Shown one piece after another: positions 30,213-39,508 of a stretch of DNA of 64,000 bases (position 1 is its first letter; the number at the start of each line of letters is the position of its first letter). The notes beneath the pieces were generated by a model that was not told the DNA's origin, made no database searches, and worked only from the letters and a program-made list of their open reading frames with translations. Origin of the DNA: Lachnospiraceae bacterium UBA1759. GTDB taxonomy: Bacteria > Bacillota > Clostridia > Lachnospirales > Lachnospiraceae. Made by a program: the position numbers and the translations under genes. The stretch covers positions 1 to 64,000 of the forward strand of contig DCHF01000006.1 of the NCBI GenBank assembly GCA_002315555.1, in the 5' to 3' direction.

Positions 30213-30266
30213 CTTAACAAATGTACTTCATAACGTAACCCTATGTTATATTTTACATTTGTTAAG
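30213..30266 (+). promoter_or_regulatory. 13-bp inverted repeat whose second arm reaches the next gene's ribosome-binding site
   Basis: CTTAACAAATGTA at 30213-30225 is matched perfectly by TACATTTGTTAAG at 30254-30266. The second arm ends in the AAG of the AAGGAG ribosome-binding site of the gene at 30274. As RNA it could mask that site; as DNA it could be an operator for the nearby XRE protein. The rest of 30111-30273 holds no gene. Confidence 0.6.
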
Positions 30267-30273
30267 GAGTTTT

Positions 30274-30534
30274 ATGAATATTTCCAACATTTTTGATGAA
30301 GAGTATGATCTGATAATGGACAACTGTTATAATTCACAGAAATATCATGAGCTGCAGCAAATCACTGATGCTGCAATTGAATGTCATAGGAAGACGCTCT
30401 CTTCCGAACAACTTAAGTCATTTAATGAAGTGATAAATTTACTGCAAAACGAACACAGTTATGTAGTTTTTCAATGTTTTCTTCTCGCCGGTAATAAGTC
30501 GAACCTTGAGGCCTCAGTCCATAAGCATCTTTAA
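30274..30534 (+). CDS. Small helical protein of the island, perhaps DUF6809-like
   Basis: This 86-residue protein is mostly helical, with Tyr/His-rich N-terminus and a stretch LSSEQLKSFNEVINLLQ followed by FQCFLLAGNKSNLEA. That layout recalls small Clostridial DUF6809 proteins, but I am not sure. AAGGAG is five bases before the ATG. A TTG further upstream is rejected because it lies inside the inverted repeat. Confidence 0.6.
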   Translation: MNISNIFDEEYDLIMDNCYNSQKYHELQQITDAAIECHRKTLSSEQLKSFNEVINLLQNEHSYVVFQCFLLAGNKSNLEASVHKHL

Positions 30535-30547
30535 TTACCCATACTTC

Positions 30548-30589
30548 CTAATAAAGGCGGGCCCCCATAGGGAGGCCCGCCTTTATTAG
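30548..30589. terminator. Bidirectional terminator at the island's right edge
   Basis: CTAATAAAGGCGGGCC pairs fully with GGCCCGCCTTTATTAG, leaving T-rich tails on both strands. It ends the small plus-strand gene and the alpha-mannosidase gene. Confidence 0.85.
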
Positions 30590-30594
30590 TTAAT

Positions 30595-33435
30595 TTACTT
30601 CACTCTCACTGTGCGGATCGTGTTGTTAAGAAGCGCGAATACCGTCTTTTCATCTTTCACACTCAGCACTTCCATCACATTTCCGTTCAGATCCGTCATC
30701 CGCGCTTCCGTCATGCCCGGCATACCGAGCGTGACTACGGTATCCTCACCGCAGGTCTCATAGACCGTGAAGACCACTTCGCCGTTTTCCGCAAGCGTCA
30801 TGGAAGAGATCACCGCCGTACCGCCGTCAAAGGTCAGGAACGAGCCTACGGGCGGAAGAACACCCTTGTGGCTGTTTGCCGGCTCGTAGTTCATGGCATG
30901 ATTTTTTTCAGAAGCGGTTTCTTCAAGTGTCTTCGGGCAGAAATCCTCCGCTGCGATGTGCAGAGTGATCTTGTGTTCGCCGCGCTCCGGATCCGGGTCC
31001 GGGTTAGTAGCGGAGTTGATGAAGGTGGATGTCAGGCTGTTGTCCGCACCGCGGTAGCCGTATTTGCAGTCGGTGATGAGCGCCACGGCACGGCCATCGG
31101 CCATATGGGCTGCACCGTACTGCAGACCCGGCACTTCCTGACGCAGGTCGCCGCGGATCATGCTGCCGCCCGGAACGTCGTAGAGATACTCGACAATATC
31201 GTCCGCAAGGGGCATGTAGAATGCCAGGACCGGAATGTTGTCGCCGTATTCGCCCTTCTCGTTCCATTCCACATAGAAGCTGTAGGTCAGCGCCTTGGAA
31301 CCGTGATCCAGGGAAACACTCGTCTTTACCTTGGATCTCAGGATCTCCTGCTCCATTTCAAAGCCCTTACGCAGTTCTCCGTCCATCGTCTTGTGGATCG
31401 TGATGGTGCGGGAGACCGGAATACGGTTCAGATACCGGCCGATGTTCCACGCACTGGACGTCCGGTCTTCCGTATTGAGAAGCACCACAGAAGCCTTGCC
31501 GTTTACGCGCTCGTTTCCGGTGGCCTTGTCGATGAAGGAAATGAGGCCGCCGTCCATGTAATCAAACTCGGCACGGATAAACTCGTTTTCAAGCACGAAG
31601 TTCTCATACGCATGCTGTGTGCGGTCCTCCAGGTTGATCTGCACGTCATAGACCTCGCGGTCCTTTTCGGACAGCACGATCGTGGTATAGCCGAGCGCCG
31701 GGACCGTCACCTCCGCAAGGAAGCGGAAATAGCGGTGATCCCAATACTTTTCAAGATCGGAATCCAACAACTGGAAGGGCACGTCATTGCCTTTGGGATC
31801 CTTGAGCGTCAGATAACGGAGATCGCCGGTGTAGTCCCAGCAGGTGATCTCCACACGGTCCGTGCGGGTATGCGCGGACGGGTTGAACACATTGAAGATG
31901 CGGGTCTTTCCGGAACCGCGCTCCGGGTTCGGCACGCCGGCGTAATTGGTGAGGCCGTAGCCCGCACCTGCACCCTCCGCCTGGTTGTATGGATCGGTCT
32001 CGGTGACCGCGAAAGACGTGTCGATGTTTTCACTCAGCACGCGCATTGCATTGCCGTGCTCCGTATGGGCAATGGCCATGGCATCGGCAATGAGTCCCAT
32101 ACCGTGCTCGCGGCTCTCCTGCACACAGGAGCCGGTCAGAATATCGTGGAAATGCGTGAACAGGACGTCCTGCCATGCCTTTTCGAAACGGGTATGCGCA
32201 TAAGAGCGCCCCAGTGCGCGGTTCGCTACCGCACTCCACGCCTGTGCACTGTTTAACGCTGATTCCGCATGGCGGTTGCCCAACTTCAGTCGGCTCTGCG
32301 TCGTGTAGCAGCCGGTGAGCAGGAAGTTCATTTCGTGATCCACCAGCGGCAGCTTGTCGCGGACCGCTTCCAGCTCCGCAAAATACTGATGCAGCGTGCC
32401 GAACTTGTACTGCGGGAATACCGGCCATGAATCCATCTCGATGGCCCGTTCCACATCGCGGCGGGTCGGTCCGCCGCCGTGATCGCCTACACCGTAGACT
32501 ACAAGTCCTGTCTTCAGGCCGCCGCAGCGTTTGGATATCTCAATGGCGCCGATGCCCGTATCCGGCACGATGGCACTGTTATACCAGTACGGTTCTTTAT
32601 GGCAGAGCATCTCCTGTCCGGACGGCGCGCGCCAGCGATAAGCCACGTACAGCTCTTCCAGACCGCGGCAGTGATAGTAATACCTGACACCGCCCTGAGC
32701 ATCGAGCTCCGGCAGATGACGGCTGTGGCCAAAGGTGTCCGGAGAGAAATCGATGGTCAGCGAATTCGGATCCACTCCCCAATGCTCTTCAAGGTATTTC
32801 CGGGTATACCGGATATGATTCAGCAGGGATTCCGTATTCGGCATGTTTTTATCGGTTTCGACCCACGCGGACGCAGTGATCTCCCAGCGCCCCTCTTTAA
32901 TACGCGCCTTGATGGCGTCCATCAGCTCGGGGTCGTACATTTCCACGATCTGGTAAACGGAAGCCTGCGACTGGGAGAAGCAGAATTCCGGGTACTCATC
33001 CATGATGTGAAGCATTGTACGGAAGGTGGAAAGCGTGATGGAGACGGTCTCCTGCCAGCCCCACATCCAGTTCATGTCGATGTGTGCGTGGCCCGCCAGG
33101 ATCAGTTTGTACTCCTTGGCTTTTCCGGCAAGCGGCAGCAGCTTCTCTTCCGCCTTCAGGCAGGTGGCAGCTGTAAGGACGCCGTCCTCTGCCATGGCCC
33201 GCTCCAGAATATCGAGTGCGGCGGAAACATCGGCATCATACATACCGCCGTTTTCCGCAGACAGCCGGATGGCAAATTCCGTTTCGGACAGGATCCTGCG
33301 GTTCCACTTATTGGGCGGTGTGATGTGCTGGACTTCCTCCTTCGGCATGCCGAACGTATCTTCATAACGTGTTTTCTCACGGTTTCCGCCGACCTTCAGT
33401 TTTACATCGGCGTATCGTGCAGCAAGACTTCTCAT
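30595..33435 (-). CDS. GH38 alpha-mannosidase
   Basis: The 946-residue protein has the GH38 metal site and catalytic signatures: GHAHIDMNWMWGW (His and Asp zinc ligands) and DFSPDTFGHSRHLPE with the likely nucleophile Asp. The long beta-sandwich C-terminus is typical for the family. It removes alpha-mannose residues, in gut bacteria usually from N-glycans or fungal mannan fragments taken into the cell; there is no signal peptide. The start at 33435 follows GAGG by eight bases. It is transcribed away from the BMP-fusion gene. Which mannosidic linkage it cuts cannot be told. Confidence 0.92.
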   Translation of the reverse strand: MRSLAARYADVKLKVGGNREKTRYEDTFGMPKEEVQHITPPNKWNRRILSETEFAIRLSAENGGMYDADVSAALDILERAMAEDGVLTAATCLKAEEKLLPLAGKAKEYKLILAGHAHIDMNWMWGWQETVSITLSTFRTMLHIMDEYPEFCFSQSQASVYQIVEMYDPELMDAIKARIKEGRWEITASAWVETDKNMPNTESLLNHIRYTRKYLEEHWGVDPNSLTIDFSPDTFGHSRHLPELDAQGGVRYYYHCRGLEELYVAYRWRAPSGQEMLCHKEPYWYNSAIVPDTGIGAIEISKRCGGLKTGLVVYGVGDHGGGPTRRDVERAIEMDSWPVFPQYKFGTLHQYFAELEAVRDKLPLVDHEMNFLLTGCYTTQSRLKLGNRHAESALNSAQAWSAVANRALGRSYAHTRFEKAWQDVLFTHFHDILTGSCVQESREHGMGLIADAMAIAHTEHGNAMRVLSENIDTSFAVTETDPYNQAEGAGAGYGLTNYAGVPNPERGSGKTRIFNVFNPSAHTRTDRVEITCWDYTGDLRYLTLKDPKGNDVPFQLLDSDLEKYWDHRYFRFLAEVTVPALGYTTIVLSEKDREVYDVQINLEDRTQHAYENFVLENEFIRAEFDYMDGGLISFIDKATGNERVNGKASVVLLNTEDRTSSAWNIGRYLNRIPVSRTITIHKTMDGELRKGFEMEQEILRSKVKTSVSLDHGSKALTYSFYVEWNEKGEYGDNIPVLAFYMPLADDIVEYLYDVPGGSMIRGDLRQEVPGLQYGAAHMADGRAVALITDCKYGYRGADNSLTSTFINSATNPDPDPERGEHKITLHIAAEDFCPKTLEETASEKNHAMNYEPANSHKGVLPPVGSFLTFDGGTAVISSMTLAENGEVVFTVYETCGEDTVVTLGMPGMTEARMTDLNGNVMEVLSVKDEKTVFALLNNTIRTVRVK

Positions 33436-33542
33436 ATCGTCAGCCTCTTTCCCGGGCTGTGCCCGATCCATTTTTACGGGGATCCGCATCCCCTTCCGGC
33501 TCTTCCGGAAAAGCCGGACCGTTCCCTGTGTTATTTACCTTC

Positions 33543-33571
33543 ATCTTAGTGAAGGACCGTGAAAATGTAAA
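33543..33571 (-). promoter_or_regulatory. Promoter for the alpha-mannosidase gene
   Basis: TTTACA, a 17-base spacer and TAAGAT on the minus strand, about 108 bases before the chosen start. Confidence 0.5.
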
Positions 33572-33632
33572 GTGAAAATCATCCGCCAACAATTGTCACA
33601 TTTAAGCGGTTTTATTCGTATGTTTTGCAATA

Positions 33633-33661
33633 TTGCACCCCCCTCTTTTCTTTGCTATACT
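33633..33661 (+). promoter_or_regulatory. Promoter for the ParB-like/BMP gene pair
   Basis: TTGCAC, a C/T-rich 17-base spacer and TATACT, 47 bases before the ATG at 33709. It is back-to-back with the mannosidase promoter. Confidence 0.7.
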
Positions 33662-33708
33662 TGAATCGTACATGTTGGAGTTCCATTTTTTTCATGAAGG
33701 AGGTCCTG

Positions 33709-35640
33709 ATGATCAATGAATACGAACAGGCCCGGAAGCTTGGCCTGAAATCCTATAGAGAAGCCCTTGCGAAGGGCGAATATCCGTACCTGCAGGTACT
33801 GGATGAAATGTTAAATCACGTGACGATCGTCGCGGAAAACAAACTGGGGCTTGTCGAGATTCCCATCGACCGCATCTACGGCACCTACACCGCCGGAAGA
33901 AGAGGCGCCTTTGCGCCGAACTTCATGCCGCTTCTTGCGCCGCGTACAGAGTTTGAATCCAAATGGTCCTCGCTTTACGAGTCTCATCTGGAGGAAGGCA
34001 TCAAGGATCCGGTCATCGCTTACGAATACATGAACCGCTACTACATCGTGGAAGGCAACAAACGCGTCAGTATCCTGAAGTACTCCGGCGCCGCTGCCGT
34101 TCCCGGTTATGTCACGCGCCTCATTCCGGAACGGAACGATTCCGCGGAAAGCCGTGCTTATTTTGAATTTCTGGACTTTTATAAATGCTGTCCGACCAGC
34201 CTGATCGTCTTCACCCGGCCGGGAAGCTATGAGGAGCTTCTGGAGTTCACCGGCAAGGCCAAAGGCGAACGCTGGTCCAAGGATGAACAGATGGACCTCG
34301 AGGCCGCTTTCCTGCGCTTTGAGTCTGTGTATAAAAACTATCCCGCGGAAAGGCCTGCGGATCTGACATCGGCCGATGCCTTCCTCGCCTTCCTGCACTA
34401 TTACGAATACAAGGATGTCCTCGAAAAGGTGCCGTATCTTTTAAAGGACGATCTGGCGCGCGTCTGGGACGACATCGTCCTGACAGCGGAAAAGGAGCCG
34501 GTCGAACTCGTTCTGGAGTCCGAGGAAGCGCCGAAAAAATCCCTGTTCTCCATGATCTTCGGTTCACAGAAGCCGGATCACAAGCTCCGCGTGGCCTTCA
34601 TCTATTCCAAGACGCCGGCGGAATCCGGCTGGATCTACGGTCATGAGCTCGGCCGACAGGCCCTGCAGGACGCTTACGGCGATGAGATCGAGACCTTCAC
34701 CCGCGAGAATGTCGGTGTGGATCGGCTCGAAGAAGTGCTGGAGGAAGTCATTTCCAATGGTGCAAATATCATTTTTGCCACGACCCCCATTTACCTCAGC
34801 GGTTGTCTGAAGGCAGCGGCAAAGCATCCGGAGGTCAAGATCCTGGACTGCGCCATCAATTCCTCGCACCGTTATGTCCGCACCTATTATGCCCGCATCT
34901 ATGAAGGCAAGTTCCTGAGCGGAATGATTGCCGGTGCCATGACGGACAATGACGAGATCGGCTACTTCGCGGATTACCCGATCCACTCGAACCTCGCCAA
35001 CCTGAATGCATTCGCGCGCGGCGTCGAAATGGTCAACCCGAGAGCCCACGTGCATGTTCAGTGGGCAGCCGTGGAAGGCTCCGATCCGCAGGCTTATTTC
35101 CGGGATCACAACATCCGGATCATCTCCGGCCGTGAGCTCGTCAAACTGAATGATGACAACCGTGAGTTCGGACTGTACCGGATCACGGATGAAGGACGCG
35201 AGAATCTGGCAATGCCGCTCTTCAACTGGGGCGTTTTGTACCGGAAGCTGATCGATTCCATCATCAACGGCAGTTATACGGACATCGACAAAGCCGGCAA
35301 CCGCCGTGCCCTGAACTACTGGTGGGGAATGGGCAGCGATGTCATCGACATCATCTGCTCAAAAAACGTGCCGGAGCCGGTCATGCGACTGGTGGATTTC
35401 ATGCGCGAGCACATCGTGAATGACGAATATTCTCCGTTCTACGGAAGGATCTATTCCCAGAACGGTGTGGTGTGCGACGACCCGAAGGGCGTGCTCACTC
35501 CGCGTGAGATCACAAAGATGAACTGGCTGAACCGGAATGTCATCGGCCGGATCCCGGAGATCGATGAACTGACTCCGGACGGAAGAGCAATCATGATCGT
35601 CCAGGGCAAAAACCTGACGGACAGAGGGGAACTTGAATGA
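33709..35640 (+). CDS. ParB-like plus BMP ligand-binding fusion protein, cytoplasmic
   Basis: This 643-residue protein starts with a domain of about 135 residues that resembles the ParB/Srx nuclease fold (VEIPIDRIYGT and YYIVEGNKRVSILKYSGA). A helical linker follows, then from about residue 295 a PBP1-type BMP/Med domain (LRVAFIYSKTPAESGWIYGH, IIFATTPIYLSG, GKFLSGMIAGAMT). BMP domains normally sit outside the cell and bind nucleosides for ABC importers, but no signal peptide or lipobox is present here. It may therefore sense a ligand in the cytoplasm. The ATG has GGAGG five bases upstream. It overlaps the metallophosphoesterase gene by four bases. Confidence 0.8.
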   Translation: MINEYEQARKLGLKSYREALAKGEYPYLQVLDEMLNHVTIVAENKLGLVEIPIDRIYGTYTAGRRGAFAPNFMPLLAPRTEFESKWSSLYESHLEEGIKDPVIAYEYMNRYYIVEGNKRVSILKYSGAAAVPGYVTRLIPERNDSAESRAYFEFLDFYKCCPTSLIVFTRPGSYEELLEFTGKAKGERWSKDEQMDLEAAFLRFESVYKNYPAERPADLTSADAFLAFLHYYEYKDVLEKVPYLLKDDLARVWDDIVLTAEKEPVELVLESEEAPKKSLFSMIFGSQKPDHKLRVAFIYSKTPAESGWIYGHELGRQALQDAYGDEIETFTRENVGVDRLEEVLEEVISNGANIIFATTPIYLSGCLKAAAKHPEVKILDCAINSSHRYVRTYYARIYEGKFLSGMIAGAMTDNDEIGYFADYPIHSNLANLNAFARGVEMVNPRAHVHVQWAAVEGSDPQAYFRDHNIRIISGRELVKLNDDNREFGLYRITDEGRENLAMPLFNWGVLYRKLIDSIINGSYTDIDKAGNRRALNYWWGMGSDVIDIICSKNVPEPVMRLVDFMREHIVNDEYSPFYGRIYSQNGVVCDDPKGVLTPREITKMNWLNRNVIGRIPEIDELTPDGRAIMIVQGKNLTDRGELE

Positions 35641-36248
35641 AGATACTGGTAGTGGCGGATGAGGAGTCCCGGAAGATCTGGGACTACTTTGAGCCGGGCA
35701 TGCTGGATAAATATGACCTGATACTTTCCTGCGGAGATCTGTCTCCCAGGTACCTTTCGTTTCTGGTCACCATGTCCCGCTGCGATGTGCTGTATGTGCA
35801 CGGAAATCATGATGATAAATATGAGAAGATCCCACCGGAGGGCTGCATCTGCGTCGATGGAAAGCTGATCAACTACAAGGGCATCCGTATCCTCGGTCTG
35901 GGCGGTTCCGTCCGTTACCGCACGGGTGTCAATATGTATACGCCGAAGGAAATGGAACGCCGCGTCCGCAAGCTGCGGTTTACGCTGTGGCGGAATAAGG
36001 GCTTTGATATCCTGCTCGCGCACGCACCGGCGGAAGGCATCAACGATGGCCCGGATCTCCCGCACCTCGGCTTCCGCAGTTTTCTGGAGCTGATGGATAA
36101 ATATGAGCCCCGCTACTTCATTCACGGCCATGTTCATCAGAATTACGGCGGAAAGTTCAAGCGGGAGGACTCCTACAAAAAGACCACGATCATCAACGGA
36201 TTCAAGACCTACGAGCTGGATTATCCGGATGAGCTGATCGCAAAATAA
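35637..36248 (+). CDS. Calcineurin-like metallophosphoesterase
   Basis: The 203-residue protein has metal-binding motifs of the family: GDLSPRYL, YVHGNHDD, LLAHAP and HGHVHQNYG. The usual first D-x-H appears as VVADEES, so one metal ligand looks replaced; activity may be altered. Its ATG overlaps the upstream stop (ATGA), so the phosphoesterase and the BMP-fusion protein are coupled and may act together. The substrate is unknown. Confidence 0.85.
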   Translation: MKILVVADEESRKIWDYFEPGMLDKYDLILSCGDLSPRYLSFLVTMSRCDVLYVHGNHDDKYEKIPPEGCICVDGKLINYKGIRILGLGGSVRYRTGVNMYTPKEMERRVRKLRFTLWRNKGFDILLAHAPAEGINDGPDLPHLGFRSFLELMDKYEPRYFIHGHVHQNYGGKFKREDSYKKTTIINGFKTYELDYPDELIAK

Positions 36249-36280
36249 AAAAGAGGCCGCCCCGGGCAGCCTCTTTTTTT
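36247..36280. terminator. Bidirectional terminator between the phosphoesterase gene and copA
   Basis: AAAAAAGAGGC-GCC pairs with GGC-GCCTCTTTTTT, giving T-runs on both strands. It ends both convergent transcripts. Confidence 0.9.
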
Positions 36281-36291
36281 ATGCAGGCAGG

Positions 36292-36492
36292 TTATTCAAT
36301 ACCCTTAAATACATAGCCGGCTTCTTCAACGGCGTCCTGTACGGCATCAGCCGGTGCATCGCCGATGATGACCGCGTTGTTTGCTTCATGACTGATGCTT
36401 TCAACGGTCAGGCCCAGCGCTTCAAGCGCGTTCTTCACATGCTTTTCGCAGTGCATACACATCATTCCTTCAATGATCACAGTTCTCTTCAT
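36292..36492 (-). other. Possible internal start giving a free CopZ-like chaperone
   Basis: Inside copA an ATG at 36492 is preceded by AAGGAGAAGAAGAG, a good ribosome-binding site. Starting there yields a complete 66-residue HMA domain with GMMCMHC, the size of CopZ copper chaperones. The same stretch is the C-terminus of the full pump, so both forms may be made. Confidence 0.5.
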
Positions 36493-38922
36493 CTCTTCTT
36501 CTCCTTGTTTTTGATTGAAAATTTCCAGGGCCTCCAGTGAAGCCTGTTTTTTATTTGCTTTATCACGCCGTGTGTCATGCACACGGATCAGGTTCAGGCG
36601 CAGCGCGTTCGTTACGACGCAGAAGCTGGAAAGGCTCATCGCGGCGGCGCCGAACATCGGGTTTAAGGTGATGCCGAGCGGAATCAGGGCGCCCATGGCA
36701 AGCGGGATGCCGATGCAGTTGTAGATAAACGCCCAGAACAGGTTCTCGCGGATGTTCCTGATGACGCGGCGGCTCAGGCGGATCGCGGCGGAAACGTCCA
36801 AAAGATCGCTCTTCATGAGGACCACGTCCGCGGCGTCGATGGCCACATCGGCTCCCGCGCCGATGGCCACGCCCACATCGGCGGAGGTCAGTGCCGGTGC
36901 GTCGTTGATGCCGTCGCCGACCATTAACACCCGGTTTCCGGCTTTCATGAGTTCATTCACCACGCGTGCCTTGCCGTCCGGCAGGACGCCCGCCACGACC
37001 GTATCCGTGCCCGCTTCGCGACTGATGGCCGCGGCGGTACGTTTATTGTCTCCCGTCAGCATTACGGTCAAAATGCCCATTTTTTTGAGTTCCAGGACCG
37101 CTTCGCGGCTCGTTTCCTTGATCGTATCGGAAACGGCGATGATTCCGGTCAGTTTTCCGTCCTCCGCAAAGAACATCGGCGTCTTTCCCTCTTCCGAAAG
37201 GCGCGTCGCAACGGCCTTCATTTCCTCGGAGATCGCGGCATACCGGCCCACAAAAGCCGCGTTGCCGCCCAGGATCTTTTTACCGTTCCGGATCGCGGAA
37301 AGTCCGTTTCCGGGAAGCGCTTTGAAGTTCTCCGTGTCTTCGGACCGAATATTGCGCTGAGCGGCGTACTCACACACCGCAGCAGCAAGCGGATGCTCGC
37401 TTTTACTTTCGAGCGCCACCGCGGTACGAAGGAGCGTGTATTCCACACTCTCGCGTGCGGGGACCACATCGGTCACACGTGGCCGGCCCTCCGTGATCGT
37501 GCCGGTCTTGTCAAGCACCACGATGTCCGCGCGTCCGGTCTCCTCAAGTGACGCAGCCGTCTTAAACAGGATCCCGTTCTTAGCAGCCTTCCCGTTTCCG
37601 ACCATAATGGCGACGGGCGTGGCCAGACCCAGCGCGCAGGGGCAGCTGATGACCAGGACCGAGATGCCGCGGGCCATGGCATAACCGATGACCTCCATGT
37701 TCGCGACACCGGTCATCGGGCCGATGATGAGCCAGGCAAGGAATGTCACGAGTGCAATTCCCATTACCGTCGGTACGAATACTGCGGCGACCCGGTCCGC
37801 GATCTTGGCGATGGGCGCTTTCGTCGCGGAAGCATCACTGACCATCTGAATGATCTTGGAAAGCGTGGTGTCTTCACCGACCTCCGTGGCTTTGCAGGTC
37901 AGGAAGCCGGACTGATTCAGTGTTGCGGAAGACACACGGCTTCCGGGCGCTTTATCGACCGGCAGGCTTTCACCGGTCAGCGCGGCTTCGTTCACCGCAC
38001 CTGTTCCGGAAAGGACGATGCCATCGACCGGGATATTCTCCCCCGGCCGGACAACGAACACGTCCCCTTTTTCCACCTCTTCCACCGGTACCGTGAGTTC
38101 CTGCCCGTCCCGGACAACGACTGCAGTCTCGGGTGCCAGATCCATCAGGCCCTTCAGGGCGTCGGTCGTGCGGCCCTTGGAATAGGCCTCGAGCGTCTTT
38201 CCGACCGTGATCAGCGTCAGGATCATCGCAGAGGATTCAAAATATAGATCGTGGATGTAGGTATGCGCGGCGGTCATGTTTCCGGTCTCCACCGAATAAG
38301 CGAGCATGAACAGGACCACCGTGCTGTATACAAAAGCCGCGCCGCTTCCGAGGGCGACCAGCGTATCCATGTTGGGCGCCCTGTGGATCAGCCCGCGGAA
38401 TCCGCTGATAAAGAATTTCCGGTTGATCAGCATTACAAGAATGGTCAGCAGCATCTCGTAAAGGCCTACGTTCACATGGCTTTCCGAAAGGAATGCCGGC
38501 ACCGGCCAGTCCCACATCATATGCCCCATGGAAACATACATGAGCGGAAGCAGGAAGGCAAGCGACGCGATCAACCGCTTGATGAGCTTGGGCGTCTCGC
38601 GGTCCTTCAGGCTGTCCCCCCGTTTTCCCCCGTTCTTCTGACCTTTTCCGTTTGCGGTCGCGCCGCTACCAGCTGATGCTCCTCCGTTTTCCGAGGCCGC
38701 TCCGCGACTCTTCGCGGACATTCCGCCGCTTAACGACGCACCGTATCCGGCTTCATCGACCGCACGGATGACCGCTTCCGTGTCGATATCGCCCTCGACC
38801 TGCATCGAATTTGTCAATAAGCTCACCGCTACCGATGTCACCCCGGGCACCTTTTGGACCGCCCGTTCCACATGACTCTGGCACGCGGCACAGGTCATGC
38901 CTGTCACTTCAAATTTCGTCAC
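36292..38922 (-). CDS. copA: Copper-translocating P1B-type ATPase with N- and C-terminal HMA domains
   Basis: The 876-residue pump has an N-terminal HMA domain ([15 protein letters not shown]), a Ser/Gly/Ala/Lys-rich linker, eight membrane helices with the CPC motif ([11 protein letters not shown]), DKTGTITEG with the phosphorylated Asp, TGDNKRTA and [11 protein letters not shown] second HMA domain closes the protein ([15 protein letters not shown]). It exports Cu(I) using ATP. The start is GTG at 38922, with GGAGG upstream, 11 bases after the csoR stop; an upstream frame would overlap csoR. The last 66 codons could also be translated alone (see the internal start). Confidence 0.92.
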   Translation of the reverse strand: MTKFEVTGMTCAACQSHVERAVQKVPGVTSVAVSLLTNSMQVEGDIDTEAVIRAVDEAGYGASLSGGMSAKSRGAASENGGASAGSGATANGKGQKNGGKRGDSLKDRETPKLIKRLIASLAFLLPLMYVSMGHMMWDWPVPAFLSESHVNVGLYEMLLTILVMLINRKFFISGFRGLIHRAPNMDTLVALGSGAAFVYSTVVLFMLAYSVETGNMTAAHTYIHDLYFESSAMILTLITVGKTLEAYSKGRTTDALKGLMDLAPETAVVVRDGQELTVPVEEVEKGDVFVVRPGENIPVDGIVLSGTGAVNEAALTGESLPVDKAPGSRVSSATLNQSGFLTCKATEVGEDTTLSKIIQMVSDASATKAPIAKIADRVAAVFVPTVMGIALVTFLAWLIIGPMTGVANMEVIGYAMARGISVLVISCPCALGLATPVAIMVGNGKAAKNGILFKTAASLEETGRADIVVLDKTGTITEGRPRVTDVVPARESVEYTLLRTAVALESKSEHPLAAAVCEYAAQRNIRSEDTENFKALPGNGLSAIRNGKKILGGNAAFVGRYAAISEEMKAVATRLSEEGKTPMFFAEDGKLTGIIAVSDTIKETSREAVLELKKMGILTVMLTGDNKRTAAAISREAGTDTVVAGVLPDGKARVVNELMKAGNRVLMVGDGINDAPALTSADVGVAIGAGADVAIDAADVVLMKSDLLDVSAAIRLSRRVIRNIRENLFWAFIYNCIGIPLAMGALIPLGITLNPMFGAAAMSLSSFCVVTNALRLNLIRVHDTRRDKANKKQASLEALEIFNQKQGEEEMKRTVIIEGMMCMHCEKHVKNALEALGLTVESISHEANNAVIIGDAPADAVQDAVEEAGYVFKGIE

Positions 38923-38933
38923 TGGCCCCTCCG

Positions 38934-39305
38934 TTATTTCATAAGCTTCTGCACGGTGCGCACAAGCTCGTCCATCTTTTCTTCCCGGCCTTCGCGGATG
39001 TCTTCCGTCACGCAAGTCAGCATGTGCTCGGATAAAAGCACGCGGTTGAAACTGTTCAGCGCCGATGTTACCGCAGACACCTGATTAATGATATCGATGC
39101 AGTAGGCGTCGTTTTCCACCATGCCCTTGAGGCCGCGCACCTGTCCTTCGATGCGGCTCAGCCGGTTCAAAAGATCGCGGTATTCCTTATCCGAGCGATG
39201 CTTGGTTCGGCAGTGCGGGCAGCCCCCGTCTTCGTTCTCCTGCGTGAGCACCGCATCCTCGTTTGCTTCAATCGCGAAACGGCATTCGTTTGTATGTTCC
39301 TTCAT
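38934..39305 (-). CDS. csoR: Copper-sensing repressor CsoR
   Basis: This 123-residue protein is a DUF156 helical repressor ([19 protein letters not shown]) with the Cu(I) ligand set Cys (AYCIDI), His and Cys (SEHMLTC). The N-terminal 30 residues add a CPHC zinc-ribbon-like or extra metal site before the core. CsoR tetramers leave the DNA when Cu(I) binds, turning on csoR-copA. Two palindromic boxes in its promoter fit autoregulation. Confidence 0.93.
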   Translation of the reverse strand: MKEHTNECRFAIEANEDAVLTQENEDGGCPHCRTKHRSDKEYRDLLNRLSRIEGQVRGLKGMVENDAYCIDIINQVSAVTSALNSFNRVLLSEHMLTCVTEDIREGREEKMDELVRTVQKLMK

Positions 39306-39336
39306 CGTTTCAATTCCTTATGTTATTTGAAGTTTG

Positions 39337-39354
39337 TATACCCCCACAGGGTAT
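39337..39354 (-). promoter_or_regulatory. CsoR operator, gene-proximal copy
   Basis: TATACCCCCACAGGGTAT is an imperfect palindrome of the TACCCC-N-GGGGTA type, downstream of the predicted start of transcription. Confidence 0.7.
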
Positions 39355-39366
39355 CCTCCGTCTTCT

Positions 39367-39395
39367 TTATATACCCCCAAGGGGTATGTTGTCAA
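39367..39395 (-). promoter_or_regulatory. csoR-copA promoter with a second CsoR operator in its spacer
   Basis: The -35 box TTGACA (39390-39395) and an ATATAA -10 region (39367-39372) are 17 bases apart. The palindrome TATACCCCCAAGGGGTAT at about 39370-39387 fills the spacer, so bound repressor would block RNA polymerase. Confidence 0.8.
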
Positions 39396-39408
39396 GCAGA
39401 ATCCGAAC

Positions 39409-39450
39409 AAAAAACCGGGAAGGGTCCATACGATCCTTCCCGGTTTCTTT
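39409..39450 (-). terminator. Terminator of ppk1
   Basis: ACCGGGAAGG and CCTTCCCGGT pair around a loop, with TTTTTTG after it on the minus strand. It lies 59 bases beyond the ppk1 stop and just before the csoR promoter. Confidence 0.8.
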
Positions 39451-39508
39451 ATATAGCCTTTCGTTGCCAAGTCATCAGCCACGCATTCCGTCAGCACCCG
39501 TCCTGTAA

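Noticed and set aside
38923..39015. Longer N-terminus of CopA
   Set aside because: It overlaps csoR out of frame and has low-complexity Arg-rich sequence; the GTG at 38922 has GGAGG ahead and starts the HMA domain directly.
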